Positions 39,457 through 49,767 of a stretch of DNA of 64,000 bases are shown piece after piece. The notes below the pieces were generated by a model. It saw only the letters and a list, made by a program, of their open reading frames with translations, had not been told where the DNA came from and did no database searches. The stretch is from Rhodopirellula halodulae. GTDB lineage: Bacteria > Planctomycetota > Planctomycetia > Pirellulales > Pirellulaceae. The position numbers were made by a program, and so were the translations under genes. Numbering within the stretch: the stretch's first letter is position 1; each line of letters starts with the position of its first letter. Where the stretch lies: assembly GCF_020966775.1 (NCBI RefSeq), contig NZ_JAJKFV010000029.1, forward strand, positions 427,001 through 491,000, read 5' to 3'.

Positions 39457-40342
39457 AGGCCTTTCAAAATATGATTCGAGGCCGCTTCATGAGCCGCTTC
39501 CGCATTGCCATTTTGGATCGCGGTGAAGATCTTCTCGTGTTCGTTGCACGTGTTTTCCATCACGTCGGCACCTTGTCGGTGCATCCAAATGCCAAAGACC
39601 CGCGTCAGGATATTGGACTGGGTCGACGTGCGAACCAGGGTGTGGTTGCCGGTCGCTTCAACCACCCGCAAGTGGAAGTTGTGATCGGCTTGGTTGAACT
39701 TGTAGGCGATTTCCTGCGTTTCTTCCGGCGACGAAGAGTTCTTTTCCTGCTCCACCAACGATCGCATGGTGTTGAATTCATTTGCAATCAGTTGAATATC
39801 TTCCGACGTTGCACGCTCGGACGCCCGAGCGGACGCAAACGGTTCGATCAGGTTACGAACTTCGTAGAGTTCTTGGATTTCCGGTTCGTTGATCGATCGG
39901 ACAACCGCACCAATTTGTGGCACCAACTCGACCATGCCTTCGGTCGCCAACTGCCCGGCCGCCTCGCGAACAGGGGTCGCGGAGACACCAATTTCTTTTC
40001 CGATCGGTCCATACAGCAATCGCGTTCCAGGCTTGAATTCGCCCGAGATCAATTTCTGACGCAAGTGTTGGTAGGCACGACTGGCATGCGTTTCGACTTG
40101 GTGACGACCTGGAGTCATTGTCGCAAGAATTGGTTGGGAAGGGATGAGACGGGTGTGGGGGAAACGCGGCGGACCGCGAACCAGCCCCACATTCTAACAG
40201 CGTCGTTATCCCGATCCTATGTGTCTATAGATGCGGTTGTTTTGAGTGCTGCTCGCAGCCGAATGGTCGATCGATGCCAGGAAATGCTGAGCCGCGAGCC
40301 TCTTCTGTTGACGCAGCTTCCATTCAAGCGAGGCGACGCGTG

Positions 40343-41632
40343 ATGCAGGAACTGACTTGTCGCCCGCTGCATCATCACCTGACCAACACGAACGTCTGGT
40401 CACATGACGGGCAATGGATCTACTACGACGTGCGGAGTGACCCGTTGGGAGCGGTCTTCGATGGTCCACAAATCGAACGCGTGAATGTGCGGACTCGTGA
40501 GGTGGAGGTCATTTACCGTTCGTCAGACAACGCTTGTGTTGGCGTGGTCACCGCAAGTCCGACAGACAACCGAATTGCCTTCATCCATGGACCTGAACAT
40601 CCGACGGAAGCATGGTCTTATGCGGCTTATCACCGTCGCGGCGTCGTGATGCGGCCGGGCGAATCTGGTTTGCCCAGCAACCTTGATGCGCGAAATGTCG
40701 TGGCGCCGTATACCGCCGGTGCGTTGCGAGGGGGCAGTCACGTTCATGTATGGGACGGACGCGGCGAATGGGTGAGCTTCACCTACGAAGACCACGTGCT
40801 TGCCACTTCGGCGGGCGATACACAAACCAATCAACGCAACGTTGGGGTGTCGATTCCTGCTCCTTCGGTCGTGGTGCCAAAGAGCCATCCCAGGAATCAT
40901 GACGGGACGCACTTCAGTGTGGTCGCGACGCGAACACATGACCAACCGACACCGGGTTCCGATCAAATTGCAAAGGCATACGAAGACGCGTGGGTCGGAA
41001 GCGATGGCTATCTGAACTATTCTGGCACGCGGCAGTCCAAGGCCCTCGCGTTCATTGGTGATGTGGCTGGTGATGATTCAGGTGAATGGATCCCGGAGCT
41101 TTATCTTGTCGATCTGCCCGGCGATCTGACGGTGGAAGGGGAGGGGCCGCTGGCGGGCACTGCGAGCACACGTCCGTTTCCTCCCGCGGGTGCAATGCAG
41201 CGGCGTTTGACTCGAACCACGCATCGCAAGCATCCGGGACTGGCAACTGATGTCCGGCATTGGCCACGTAGTCGCCCGGACGGCACCGAAATTTTCTGCT
41301 TGATGCGAGATGACGAGGGTGTGATCCAATTGTGTGGTGTTTCCACCGCGAACGGGAGCCTTCGGCAAATCACATACGGTTCTGAATCAGTGGCATCCGC
41401 GTTCACCGTGCATCCCAGTGGCCAGTTTGTCGCGTGCGTGATTGGCGACGAAGTGTGTGAAGTGACCTTGGATGGCGGCGTCAGTCGCTGTTTGGCAAGG
41501 CAAGACGCTGACCAAAGGTTTCTGCCCTTCGCGGTGGTGTACAGCCCTGACGGAAAAAAGGTGGCTTTTGGTGCTGCTGCAAAACACGGCGAGGATTGGT
41601 GGAACCAGGTTTACGTCGTCGCCCGAGAATGA
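40343..41632 (+). CDS. DUF3748 (YidR/TolB-like propeller) protein
   Basis: This protein of about 429 residues resembles DUF3748/YidR proteins. The opening reads RPLHHHLTNTNVWSHDGQW, then YYDVRSDP, IERVNVRTREVEVIYR and AFIHGPEHP, close to the family pattern as I remember it. Repeated phrases such as 'SPDGKKVAF' and 'HPSGQFVACV' point to a beta-propeller of the TolB type. No signal peptide is visible. ATG 40343 is chosen (GAGG about ten bases ahead). A start at 40274 is possible. Function unknown. Gene neighbourhood suggests a link with the aldolase/symporter/GntR set. Confidence 0.75.
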   Translation: MQELTCRPLHHHLTNTNVWSHDGQWIYYDVRSDPLGAVFDGPQIERVNVRTREVEVIYRSSDNACVGVVTASPTDNRIAFIHGPEHPTEAWSYAAYHRRGVVMRPGESGLPSNLDARNVVAPYTAGALRGGSHVHVWDGRGEWVSFTYEDHVLATSAGDTQTNQRNVGVSIPAPSVVVPKSHPRNHDGTHFSVVATRTHDQPTPGSDQIAKAYEDAWVGSDGYLNYSGTRQSKALAFIGDVAGDDSGEWIPELYLVDLPGDLTVEGEGPLAGTASTRPFPPAGAMQRRLTRTTHRKHPGLATDVRHWPRSRPDGTEIFCLMRDDEGVIQLCGVSTANGSLRQITYGSESVASAFTVHPSGQFVACVIGDEVCEVTLDGGVSRCLARQDADQRFLPFAVVYSPDGKKVAFGAAAKHGEDWWNQVYVVARE

Positions 41633-41697
41633 ACAACTGCAGGAAAACAAAGTTGAAGAAAACGTCTGCACATACTCTGAATACCCCACTTGAGAAA

Positions 41698-44046
41698 ATG
41701 ACGATGAAAAACCTCTGCCGATTTTTTGCAACGAAGAAATTGGTCTTCGCGGCCTTGATGTTGTCGAGCTTGTCACCATCCGATGTCCACGGCGAAGACT
41801 CACCCAAACTTGTGCCTTTGGAATACAACCATCCAGGTTTGGAAGTTGACCTGGGAGTTGGTTTGTGGGCATACCCGTTGCCGATGGACTATGACGGTGA
41901 TGGTGACTTGGATCTGGTTGTTGGCTGCCCGGACAAACCTTCCAACGGCACTTACCTGTTCGAGAATCCGACTCAAGATGCCTCAGTGAAGAAACCCGTT
42001 TTCAAATCGCCCGTGCGAATTGGCCGGGGATTTCACAACATGATGGCCAGCCAAGTGAATGGCCGAACAAGGGTCGTGATTCCCGGAAAGTACTTTGAGC
42101 AAAATCCAGCGACCGGCAAGTTTGATTTTGATGAGCCGCAAAACATCGCCGCTCCGGCCAAACCGCTGAACGAACCGGGGGCTCGGATTCGCGGCAACAT
42201 GTGGCGGTACGTCGACTATGACGGCGATGGCGATCACGATTTGATTGCCGGGGTAGGGGATTGGTCCGATTTGGGATGGGACCACGCCTATGACGAGCAA
42301 GGCCGATGGCAAAATGGGCCGCTGCATGGCTATCTGTTCTTGATGCGCAATTCAGGCGATGACGCATCACCGAAGTTCGAAGCTCCCCGACAATTGAACG
42401 GCGGTGAAGAGCCAATCGATGTTTATGGTTGGCCCTGTGCCAGCTTGGTGGACTTCGACGGCGACGAAGATTTGGACATCATCGTCGGGAACTTTTTGGA
42501 TTACTTCACCTACTTCGAGAACGTCGGGACTCGGAAAGACCCAAACTATGCCAAAGGCGAAGTGTTGTTGGACGAGGAAGGGCAACGTTTGACGATGCAC
42601 TTGCAGATGATCACCCCAACCGCAATCGATTGGGATCAGGACGGGGACGCGGACTTGATTGTTGGGGACGAAGACGGACGCGTCGCGTTGATCGAAAACA
42701 CAGGCGAGCTTCGCGATGGAAAGCCGGTCTTTCGCAAGCCAAGCTACTTCCGACAGCAGGCGGACACTCTGAAGTTTGGTGCACTGGCAACGCCTTACAT
42801 CTCTGATTGGGATCAGGACGGAGATGACGACATCGTTTGTGGCAACACCGCCGGGAACATTGGATGGTTTGAAAATCTTGGTGACGGTGAAAATGGTTTG
42901 CCGAAGTGGGCGGCGCCCGTTCTGCTGGAGGTCCGCAAGCAAGACGGATCAACGGAGCCCTTCCGAGTTTTGGCTGGCGACAATGGGTCCATCCAAGGGC
43001 CTTGCGAAGCCAAATGGGGCTACACCACCTTGAGTTTGGCAGATGTCGATGGGGATGGAGACGACGACATTGTTTACAACTCCATCCTTTCAGAGGTTGG
43101 TGTTCTTCGAAACGACTCAGGGACCCTTGTCGAGCAAGACCTTTCCTCCAGTCCCATCGAATCACCGCCGGCATGGTACGAATGGAAACCGTCCACCCAC
43201 GGTTCGTTGACTCAGTGGCGAACGACGCCTGTCGCACTGGATTTTGATGAGGACGGTAGTTTGGATTTGGTGCTGATGGACCAAGAAGGTTATCTGACGC
43301 TGCGTCGATCATTTGGGAAAGCCGAACGAATCTTCGTCGATGAAGACGGCTATCCCATTCGATTGACATCCGGCACCGCGGGACGATCGGGGCGAGTGAA
43401 GGTTGCCGTTGCGGATTGGGACAATGATGGACGCACCGACGTGTTGATCAACTCCGAGAATGTCACCTGGTATCGCAATGTGGCGGATCAAGACGAACAT
43501 GTTGTTCTCAAACGCATCGGCAATCTGGCTCGTCGAAACGTGGCCGGGCACACCGCCAGCCCAGCCGTTTGCGATTTCAATCGAGACGGCAAGTTGGATT
43601 TGATTGTTGGAAGTGAGAATGGACGGATCTATCACATTCACCACGACGACTGCATTTCGTTCGAGCCGGATCAGTTGGCCGGAAACGTCCGGTTTGATCG
43701 AGCGAAGCCGGCCAAGGTGGACCCGCAAGAACCAATTCCAGCGGATGCGATGACCTATCGTTCGTCGCGCGGGAACATTGCGGCGTGGATTGAACGCCGT
43801 GGCGATTCTGGGAAGCCCGATTTGATTCGGTACCGATATCACGATGGCATGAAATGGTCCGGTCCGATCACTGTCCTGTGGGGAGCACCCAGTCGATCGT
43901 CGGTCGCCTATTTCGACGTGAGGTTCAGCAGCGAAAGCAAAGACGATGAAATTGTTTTGCAGTTCAACGTTGCGATGGATTATGAAAAACGTGAGGTCAC
44001 GATGGTCAGTTACGATCGTGGGCGAACCTTCCGACAACCTGAGTGA
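41698..44046 (+). CDS. Secreted FG-GAP/VCBS-repeat protein
   Basis: This exported protein of about 782 residues has an N-terminal signal (AALMLSSLSPSDVHG|ED). It contains at least seven calcium-loop repeats of the FG-GAP/VCBS type, each with a D-x-D-x-D-G-D-x-D core: DYDGDGDLDLVVG, DYDGDGDHDLIAG, DFDGDEDLDIIVG, DWDQDGDADLIVG, DWDQDGDDDIVCG, DVDGDGDDDIVYN, DFDEDGSLDLVLM and DWDNDGRTDVLIN. These fold into a beta-propeller. The C-terminal 90 residues (RSSRGNIAAWIERRGD, YDRGRTFRQPE) look like a small additional domain. The start is ATG 41698. A second ATG at 41704 is near. Function is probably extracellular binding or carbohydrate recognition. Confidence 0.85.
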   Translation: MTMKNLCRFFATKKLVFAALMLSSLSPSDVHGEDSPKLVPLEYNHPGLEVDLGVGLWAYPLPMDYDGDGDLDLVVGCPDKPSNGTYLFENPTQDASVKKPVFKSPVRIGRGFHNMMASQVNGRTRVVIPGKYFEQNPATGKFDFDEPQNIAAPAKPLNEPGARIRGNMWRYVDYDGDGDHDLIAGVGDWSDLGWDHAYDEQGRWQNGPLHGYLFLMRNSGDDASPKFEAPRQLNGGEEPIDVYGWPCASLVDFDGDEDLDIIVGNFLDYFTYFENVGTRKDPNYAKGEVLLDEEGQRLTMHLQMITPTAIDWDQDGDADLIVGDEDGRVALIENTGELRDGKPVFRKPSYFRQQADTLKFGALATPYISDWDQDGDDDIVCGNTAGNIGWFENLGDGENGLPKWAAPVLLEVRKQDGSTEPFRVLAGDNGSIQGPCEAKWGYTTLSLADVDGDGDDDIVYNSILSEVGVLRNDSGTLVEQDLSSSPIESPPAWYEWKPSTHGSLTQWRTTPVALDFDEDGSLDLVLMDQEGYLTLRRSFGKAERIFVDEDGYPIRLTSGTAGRSGRVKVAVADWDNDGRTDVLINSENVTWYRNVADQDEHVVLKRIGNLARRNVAGHTASPAVCDFNRDGKLDLIVGSENGRIYHIHHDDCISFEPDQLAGNVRFDRAKPAKVDPQEPIPADAMTYRSSRGNIAAWIERRGDSGKPDLIRYRYHDGMKWSGPITVLWGAPSRSSVAYFDVRFSSESKDDEIVLQFNVAMDYEKREVTMVSYDRGRTFRQPE

Positions 44047-44106
44047 GCAGGTTGCGTTGGAAGTCAGGATTGTTTCTCGATTGCTGTCATTGAAGTGAAA
44101 GTTGGT

Positions 44107-45738
44107 ATGTCTCGCATCGCTCTTGGATTGGACTTTGGAACGGAGTCCGTTCGTGCCATTTTGGTTGACGCCGAAGGGAACGAACTCGCTTCGAAGGTCG
44201 ACGCGTTTCGACACGGGCAAATCTTAGAGTGTTTGCCGGGTGGAAAAGAAACCTTGCCTCCTCGAACCGCGTTGCAATGCCCGGCGGACTGGTTGGAATC
44301 CGCTTCTGTCGCGACCCGAGACGCGGTGGAATCGGCGGGGATCACGCCGGAAGAAGTGGTGGGCGTCGGTGTCGATTTCACCAGTTGCACAATGTTGCCG
44401 ACCAAGATCGACGGGACGCCGCTTTGCGAACTGGATGAATTTCAGGCTCGTCCGATGGCGTGGCCCAAGTTATGGAAGCATCACGGTGCACTGACGCAAG
44501 CCGAACGCATGACGGAGCTGGCTCGAGAGCGGGGCGAATCATTCTTAACGCGATACGGTGGAACCATTGGTTTGGAATGGTTCTTTCCGAAGATGTTGGA
44601 GACGATCGAAACGGATCCCGACGTGGCCGAAGCCACCGACGTTTGGTTGGAAGCGGGCGATTGGTTCGTTTGGCAACTGGTCGGCGTCGAGGCGGCTTCG
44701 CTCACACGTTCCACCTGCCAAGCAGGCTACAAGGCGATGTGGTCGGCGGACGAAGGCTACCCATCGCAGGAATATCTCGCCGCGGTGCACCCTCGATTGG
44801 CCGAAGCGGTCGCGAATCGGATGCCCGGCCAGATGCGGTCGCCCGGTGAACGCGCGGGCAACCTTTGCCAGGCAATGGCGTCAAAGTTGGGCTTACCAGA
44901 GGGCATTCCGGTTTCGACGGCAATCATCGATGCTCACTCGGGAGTTCCCGGTGTCGGCGCGGCGGAAACCGGAACCTTGGTGATGGTGTTGGGCACTAGC
45001 AGTTGTCACATGTTGAATGCAACCAACATGGTCGATATCCCCGGAGTCGCTGGTGTCGTGAACGGAGGAATTCTTCCCGGATTGTATGGCTATGAAACGG
45101 GACAGGCGGCGGTGGGAGATTCCTTCGCTTGGTTGCTCAAATTGCTGAACCTCGATTCGTTTGATCAGCTTGCGGATGATGCCTTGCAGTTGCCGCCCGG
45201 TGCGGACGGCGTGACCTGTCTGGATTGGCTCAACGGATGTCGAACGCCGCTGATGGATGGAAATGTTCGCGGTGCATTCACCGGATTGGGCATGAATCAT
45301 GGGCCGGCGCATTTGTATTTGGCAATGATGGAAGCGTCCGCGTTTGGTGTCCGCTGGATCATCGAGCTGTTGCGAAACGGTGGGGAATCGAATGATGCCG
45401 GTGAAGGAGTTGCGGTCGACCAACTCATCGCCACCGGCGGATTGCCGCACCACAATCGAGCTTTCGTTGAGGTTTACGCAGATGTCCTTGGCATGCCTAT
45501 CGAGATCCATCCATCGACGCAGGGACCGGCCGTCGGCGCAGCGGTGCTTGGGATGGTGGCCGCCGGAAGCGAAGTGACCGGATTCACGAACATTGCCGAT
45601 GCCGCTCGGTCGATGGCTGCTGTGCCAGAAGCAAAGCGTGACCTGGTGTTGCCTCGTCCGGAACGTGTCCAGGCGTACCATGAGCTATACCAACGCTATC
45701 GAAGACTGGCCAAGGCTGTCTCCGAAAATCAAATCTGA
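44107..45738 (+). CDS. araB: Ribulokinase-like FGGY-family carbohydrate kinase
   Basis: This 543-residue kinase of the FGGY family is closest in layout to AraB-type ribulokinase, which phosphorylates L-ribulose. Features: an ATP-binding phosphate-1 loop LGLDFGTESVRAILV at the N-terminus, catalytic-Asp context GVGVDFTSCTMLP, GTSSCHML, GLYGYETGQAAVGD and the adenosine loop TGGLPHHNRAFVE near the C-terminus. The start is ATG 44107. An in-frame GTG 12 bases upstream is less likely. No araA or araD is present, so the substrate (L-ribulose, D-ribulose or another ketose) cannot be stated. It is 60 bp downstream of the FG-GAP gene on the same strand. Confidence 0.85.
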   Translation: MSRIALGLDFGTESVRAILVDAEGNELASKVDAFRHGQILECLPGGKETLPPRTALQCPADWLESASVATRDAVESAGITPEEVVGVGVDFTSCTMLPTKIDGTPLCELDEFQARPMAWPKLWKHHGALTQAERMTELARERGESFLTRYGGTIGLEWFFPKMLETIETDPDVAEATDVWLEAGDWFVWQLVGVEAASLTRSTCQAGYKAMWSADEGYPSQEYLAAVHPRLAEAVANRMPGQMRSPGERAGNLCQAMASKLGLPEGIPVSTAIIDAHSGVPGVGAAETGTLVMVLGTSSCHMLNATNMVDIPGVAGVVNGGILPGLYGYETGQAAVGDSFAWLLKLLNLDSFDQLADDALQLPPGADGVTCLDWLNGCRTPLMDGNVRGAFTGLGMNHGPAHLYLAMMEASAFGVRWIIELLRNGGESNDAGEGVAVDQLIATGGLPHHNRAFVEVYADVLGMPIEIHPSTQGPAVGAAVLGMVAAGSEVTGFTNIADAARSMAAVPEAKRDLVLPRPERVQAYHELYQRYRRLAKAVSENQI

Positions 45739-45801
45739 ATGAAACGCATTTGATAAGTTCGCGACCCAACGTTTTGATGTTGAACCATTGAGGAATCACC
45801 C

Positions 45802-46665
45802 ATGAAGAACCAAGCACTCACTAATTGTCTGTTGACGTTGGTCGCAATGATCACTGTCTTCACCAAGCCGGTTGCGGCGGACGATTCTTTCATCGCGATG
45901 ACTTACAACGTGCGGTATCTCAATACTCACGACCGCGAAGATCTTTGGTCCGTGCGTCGGTCGAAGGTCGCCGAAACGATCGAGATCGCGGATGTTGTTG
46001 GCTTGCAGGAAGTGACGGCCGAGCAACTTCGCGACGTGCAAGCTGCGACGCCGGATTGGAGTTGGTACGGATTGGGTCGGGATGATGGCAAGGAAGGCGG
46101 CGAGTTTGCTCCTGTCGGATATCGACACGCCCTGTTCGAGGCAATGGACCACGGAACGCTTTGGTTGTCGGATACGCCGACGGAGGCTGGGTCGAAGGGG
46201 TGGGATGCAGCGCTACCACGAACGATGACCTGGATGGTGTTGCGACGCAAAGTGGATCGCAAAGAGTTCTTGGTCATCAATTCGCACTTTGATCACCGCG
46301 GATCGAAGGCTCGCGAAGAGTCGGGCCGATTGATTGCGAAGGAGGTGGGCCAGCGGGCTCAAGGCCGTCCAACGATTGTGATGGGCGACTTCAATGCCAA
46401 CCCCGATTCGGCTCCGCTTCGGGCGCTGCAATCAGGCAGCGAAGTTGCGTTGAGCGACGCTCGGGAAGTTTCGGTGACTGATCCGGAAGGACCGACCGGC
46501 ACTTGGAACGGATTCAAAGCGATTCAAGCGGATCGTCGTATCGATCACATGTTGGTCAGTGACCAAATTGTGGTGCAGCGGTATCGGGTGTTGGACCCGA
46601 AAACCGAGGCAGGGCGTTTTGCAAGTGATCACCTGCCGGTGGTGATTCATGTTGGTTGGAAATGA
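45802..46665 (+). CDS. Secreted endonuclease/exonuclease/phosphatase (EEP) family hydrolase
   Basis: This 287-residue protein has a signal peptide ending near VAA|DD (about residue 26). The EEP active-site set is visible in order: MTYNVRYLN, LQEVT (metal Glu), NSHFDHRG, GDFNANPDS and SDHLPVV (Asp-His). This fold covers DNases, phosphodiesterases and sphingomyelinases, so the substrate is open. A secreted nuclease or phosphodiesterase scavenging phosphate is plausible. GAGGA sits just ahead of the ATG. It ends before a strong bidirectional hairpin at 46694-46718. Confidence 0.88.
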   Translation: MKNQALTNCLLTLVAMITVFTKPVAADDSFIAMTYNVRYLNTHDREDLWSVRRSKVAETIEIADVVGLQEVTAEQLRDVQAATPDWSWYGLGRDDGKEGGEFAPVGYRHALFEAMDHGTLWLSDTPTEAGSKGWDAALPRTMTWMVLRRKVDRKEFLVINSHFDHRGSKAREESGRLIAKEVGQRAQGRPTIVMGDFNANPDSAPLRALQSGSEVALSDAREVSVTDPEGPTGTWNGFKAIQADRRIDHMLVSDQIVVQRYRVLDPKTEAGRFASDHLPVVIHVGWK

Positions 46666-46693
46666 AATCGACTGCGACTCGCCACAAAAAAAT

Positions 46694-46718
46694 AAGCCCG
46701 CTCGATTGAAGCGGGCTT
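46694..46718 (-). terminator. Intrinsic terminator between convergent genes
   Basis: A 9-bp perfect stem AAGCCCGCT/AGCGGGCTT with a 7-base loop. On the minus strand it is followed by ATTTTTTTG, a good U-run, so it terminates the Gfo/Idh/MocA gene. On the plus strand the U-run is weak, so it can serve the EEP gene only partly. Confidence 0.88.
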
Positions 46719-46745
46719 TGGTGTTTCGGGAAGTTGCTGCAGTGA

Positions 46746-47861
<1,116 letters not shown>

Positions 47862-48096
47862 CGAAAGGGTTTTCCTTTGCCGTCGAATCTACTCATGGGG
47901 TTGGATTGGCCCGTCAGTATAAAGGCCCGTTGCGCGGAAGCCACGAGGAAAACAGAAGCCGGGTTGTGTTATTTCACGGGCTCGGCCTGCACGCTCGGGC
48001 TCGCACCTATCGAAATAGAAACAGCGTTTGCCGCTCACGGGTGAGGCATCGTGGCGTGAGTGTCATGAGTCGCATGCAGACTGTGCAACGAAGTCG

Positions 48097-49515
48097 TCAG
48101 CACTCACTGATGTTCACCGCCAATCCGCCGCGAGAGGTTTCCTTGTATCGGGCTGACATGTCCGCACCGGTGCGTTTCATCACGCGTATCACTCGGTCGA
48201 GCGAGACGAAGTGTTTGCCGTCGCTGCCCATCGCGAGCCGACTGGCATTGATTGCTTTGACGGCTCCCATTGCGTTGCGTTCAATGCAAGGCACTTGGAC
48301 CAGCCCCTTGATGGGATCGCAGGTGAGTCCAAGGTTGTGTTCCATGCCAATCTCGGCGGCTTCTTCGGCTTGATGGGGTGTGCCGCCGAGAGCTTCCGTC
48401 AACGCACCGGCAGCCATCGAACAAGCCACACCGACCTCGCCTTGGCAACCAACTTCTGCGCCGGAGATTGAGGCGTTGCGTTTGTAGAGTGAGCCAATCA
48501 CCGAAGCGGTGAGTAAGAAGCGATGGACGGTGGTGTCGTTCACATCCGGGCAGAAGCGGACCAGGTAATGAAGAACGGCCGGGATGATGCCAGCGGCTCC
48601 ATTCGTCGGAGCCGTGACGACTCTTCCACCCGCCGCGTTTTCTTCGTTCACGGCCAACGCAAAGAGATCAACCCAATCCAGCAGGCAAAGAGGATCGTGA
48701 TCGGTTGGCGTTCCTCGTTCGGTGAGTTTGCGGAACAAGTTGGGAGCGCGCCGTTTCACGTCCAGTCCGCCTGGTAGCGTTCCTTCGGTGTGGCAGCCTT
48801 TGTCAACGCACTCCTGCATCACTTGCCAAATGTGTTGAAGGCCATCATGGATTTCTTGTTCGCTTCGAAAGCTCACCTCGTTCTGCAACGCGACTTCGTG
48901 AATCGCGAGGCCGTGTTGATCGCAGTGTTCCAGAAGTTCGCTGGCAGAGGTGAACGGGTACGGGACGTTGTCCATCTGTGGCGAGTCCTGGGAAGGAGCT
49001 TCACCTTCTTGGACGACAAAGCCACCACCGATCGAAAGATAGGTTTGTTCGAGCGAAGCGGACCGAGAGTCGCTTTTTAGAAACGCCGAGAAACGCATCG
49101 TGTTGGGATGCAGATTCCGGTCCGTTCGCCGGTGAAAGATCAGGTCGGTGGACTCATCGAATGCAATGGGCGTGGTGCCACCAAGCGGCAATGTTTGCGA
49201 CTCGCGAATGGATTGGAGTTTGGTCGGAATGGTTTCGGTGTCGATTTGGTCTGGGACTTCACCGCACAATCCCATTAGCAACGCCACGTCGGTTTGGTGC
49301 CCAAGACCCGTCAGGGCCAATGAATTGTAGAGATCGACTTGAACGCGGCGGACGTGTTCAAGCTGGTGGAGCGATTTCAGCGTTTTCAGGAAAGACTCCG
49401 CGGCGCGCATCGGCCCCACCGAGTGAGAGCTGGACGGGCCAATGCCGACTTTGAACAGATCAAAGACGCCGAAGAAAGGGCCGAGAGGCGGAGACACACC
49501 TGCCGAGGTCATCAT
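48097..49515 (-). CDS. sdaA: L-serine dehydratase, iron-sulfur-dependent single-chain type
   Basis: This 472-residue L-serine ammonia-lyase deaminates L-serine to pyruvate with a [4Fe-4S] cluster. Beta-type domain first: [24 protein letters not shown], then alpha-type domain with [40 protein letters not shown] and [18 protein letters not shown]. The Cys residues in the last three are the cluster ligands. The C-terminal end reads LAVNISEC, with a terminal Cys as in type II enzymes where it contributes to the site. ATG 49515 is chosen (an overlapping ATG one codon on is possible). It lies between the oxidoreductase and tRNA-Ser. Confidence 0.95.
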   Translation of the reverse strand: MMTSAGVSPPLGPFFGVFDLFKVGIGPSSSHSVGPMRAAESFLKTLKSLHQLEHVRRVQVDLYNSLALTGLGHQTDVALLMGLCGEVPDQIDTETIPTKLQSIRESQTLPLGGTTPIAFDESTDLIFHRRTDRNLHPNTMRFSAFLKSDSRSASLEQTYLSIGGGFVVQEGEAPSQDSPQMDNVPYPFTSASELLEHCDQHGLAIHEVALQNEVSFRSEQEIHDGLQHIWQVMQECVDKGCHTEGTLPGGLDVKRRAPNLFRKLTERGTPTDHDPLCLLDWVDLFALAVNEENAAGGRVVTAPTNGAAGIIPAVLHYLVRFCPDVNDTTVHRFLLTASVIGSLYKRNASISGAEVGCQGEVGVACSMAAGALTEALGGTPHQAEEAAEIGMEHNLGLTCDPIKGLVQVPCIERNAMGAVKAINASRLAMGSDGKHFVSLDRVIRVMKRTGADMSARYKETSRGGLAVNISEC

Positions 49516-49586
49516 GGGCGAAGAGCGACGGTTGCATGGGAAGAGAATGGTGAGGCGACGGTGTGGGGGCCCTCATCATCTCACAA

Positions 49587-49626
49587 AAAAAGCCCCGTCA
49601 AAACTGGTGTTCTGACAGGGCTTTTT
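49587..49626 (-). terminator. Intrinsic terminator after tRNA-Ser
   Basis: On the minus strand a stem AAAAAGCCC-GTCA type (one internal mismatch) with a 12-base loop is followed by a run of seven T. It sits 6 bases beyond the 3' end of the tRNA gene. It fits as the tRNA's terminator and lies just upstream of the sdaA start. Confidence 0.9.
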
Positions 49627-49632
49627 GCTTAG

Positions 49633-49715
49633 CGGAGGACACGGGACTCGAACCCGCAGCCCCTTACGGGGTACCTCAGTTCCAGTGAGGCCGCTCACCA
49701 ATTCGCTTATCCTCC
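49633..49715 (-). tRNA. tRNA-Ser (anticodon GGA)
   Basis: The 83-base minus-strand sequence folds as a class II tRNA. The acceptor stem GGAGGAT pairs with GTCCTCC (one T-G pair), the discriminator is G, and the anticodon arm CCTCA-CTGGAAC-TGAGG gives anticodon GGA. A long variable arm contains CCCC/GGGG, and the T-arm GCGGG-TTCGAGT-CCCGT is intact. GGA reads UCC/UCU serine codons. The discriminator G and long variable arm agree with serine identity. CCA is not encoded. Confidence 0.95.
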
Positions 49716-49767
49716 GAAGCGGTTCAGCAGTGTCGTTGATCCGCTCGTTTTTGGCAACCGTGCCTGA

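Noticed and set aside
40224-40231. The palindrome TCTATAGA in the GntR/DUF3748 spacer as an operator
   Set aside because: It is only 8 bases, its flanks are not symmetric, and it does not match a known FCD-family operator. A single copy is too weak to call.
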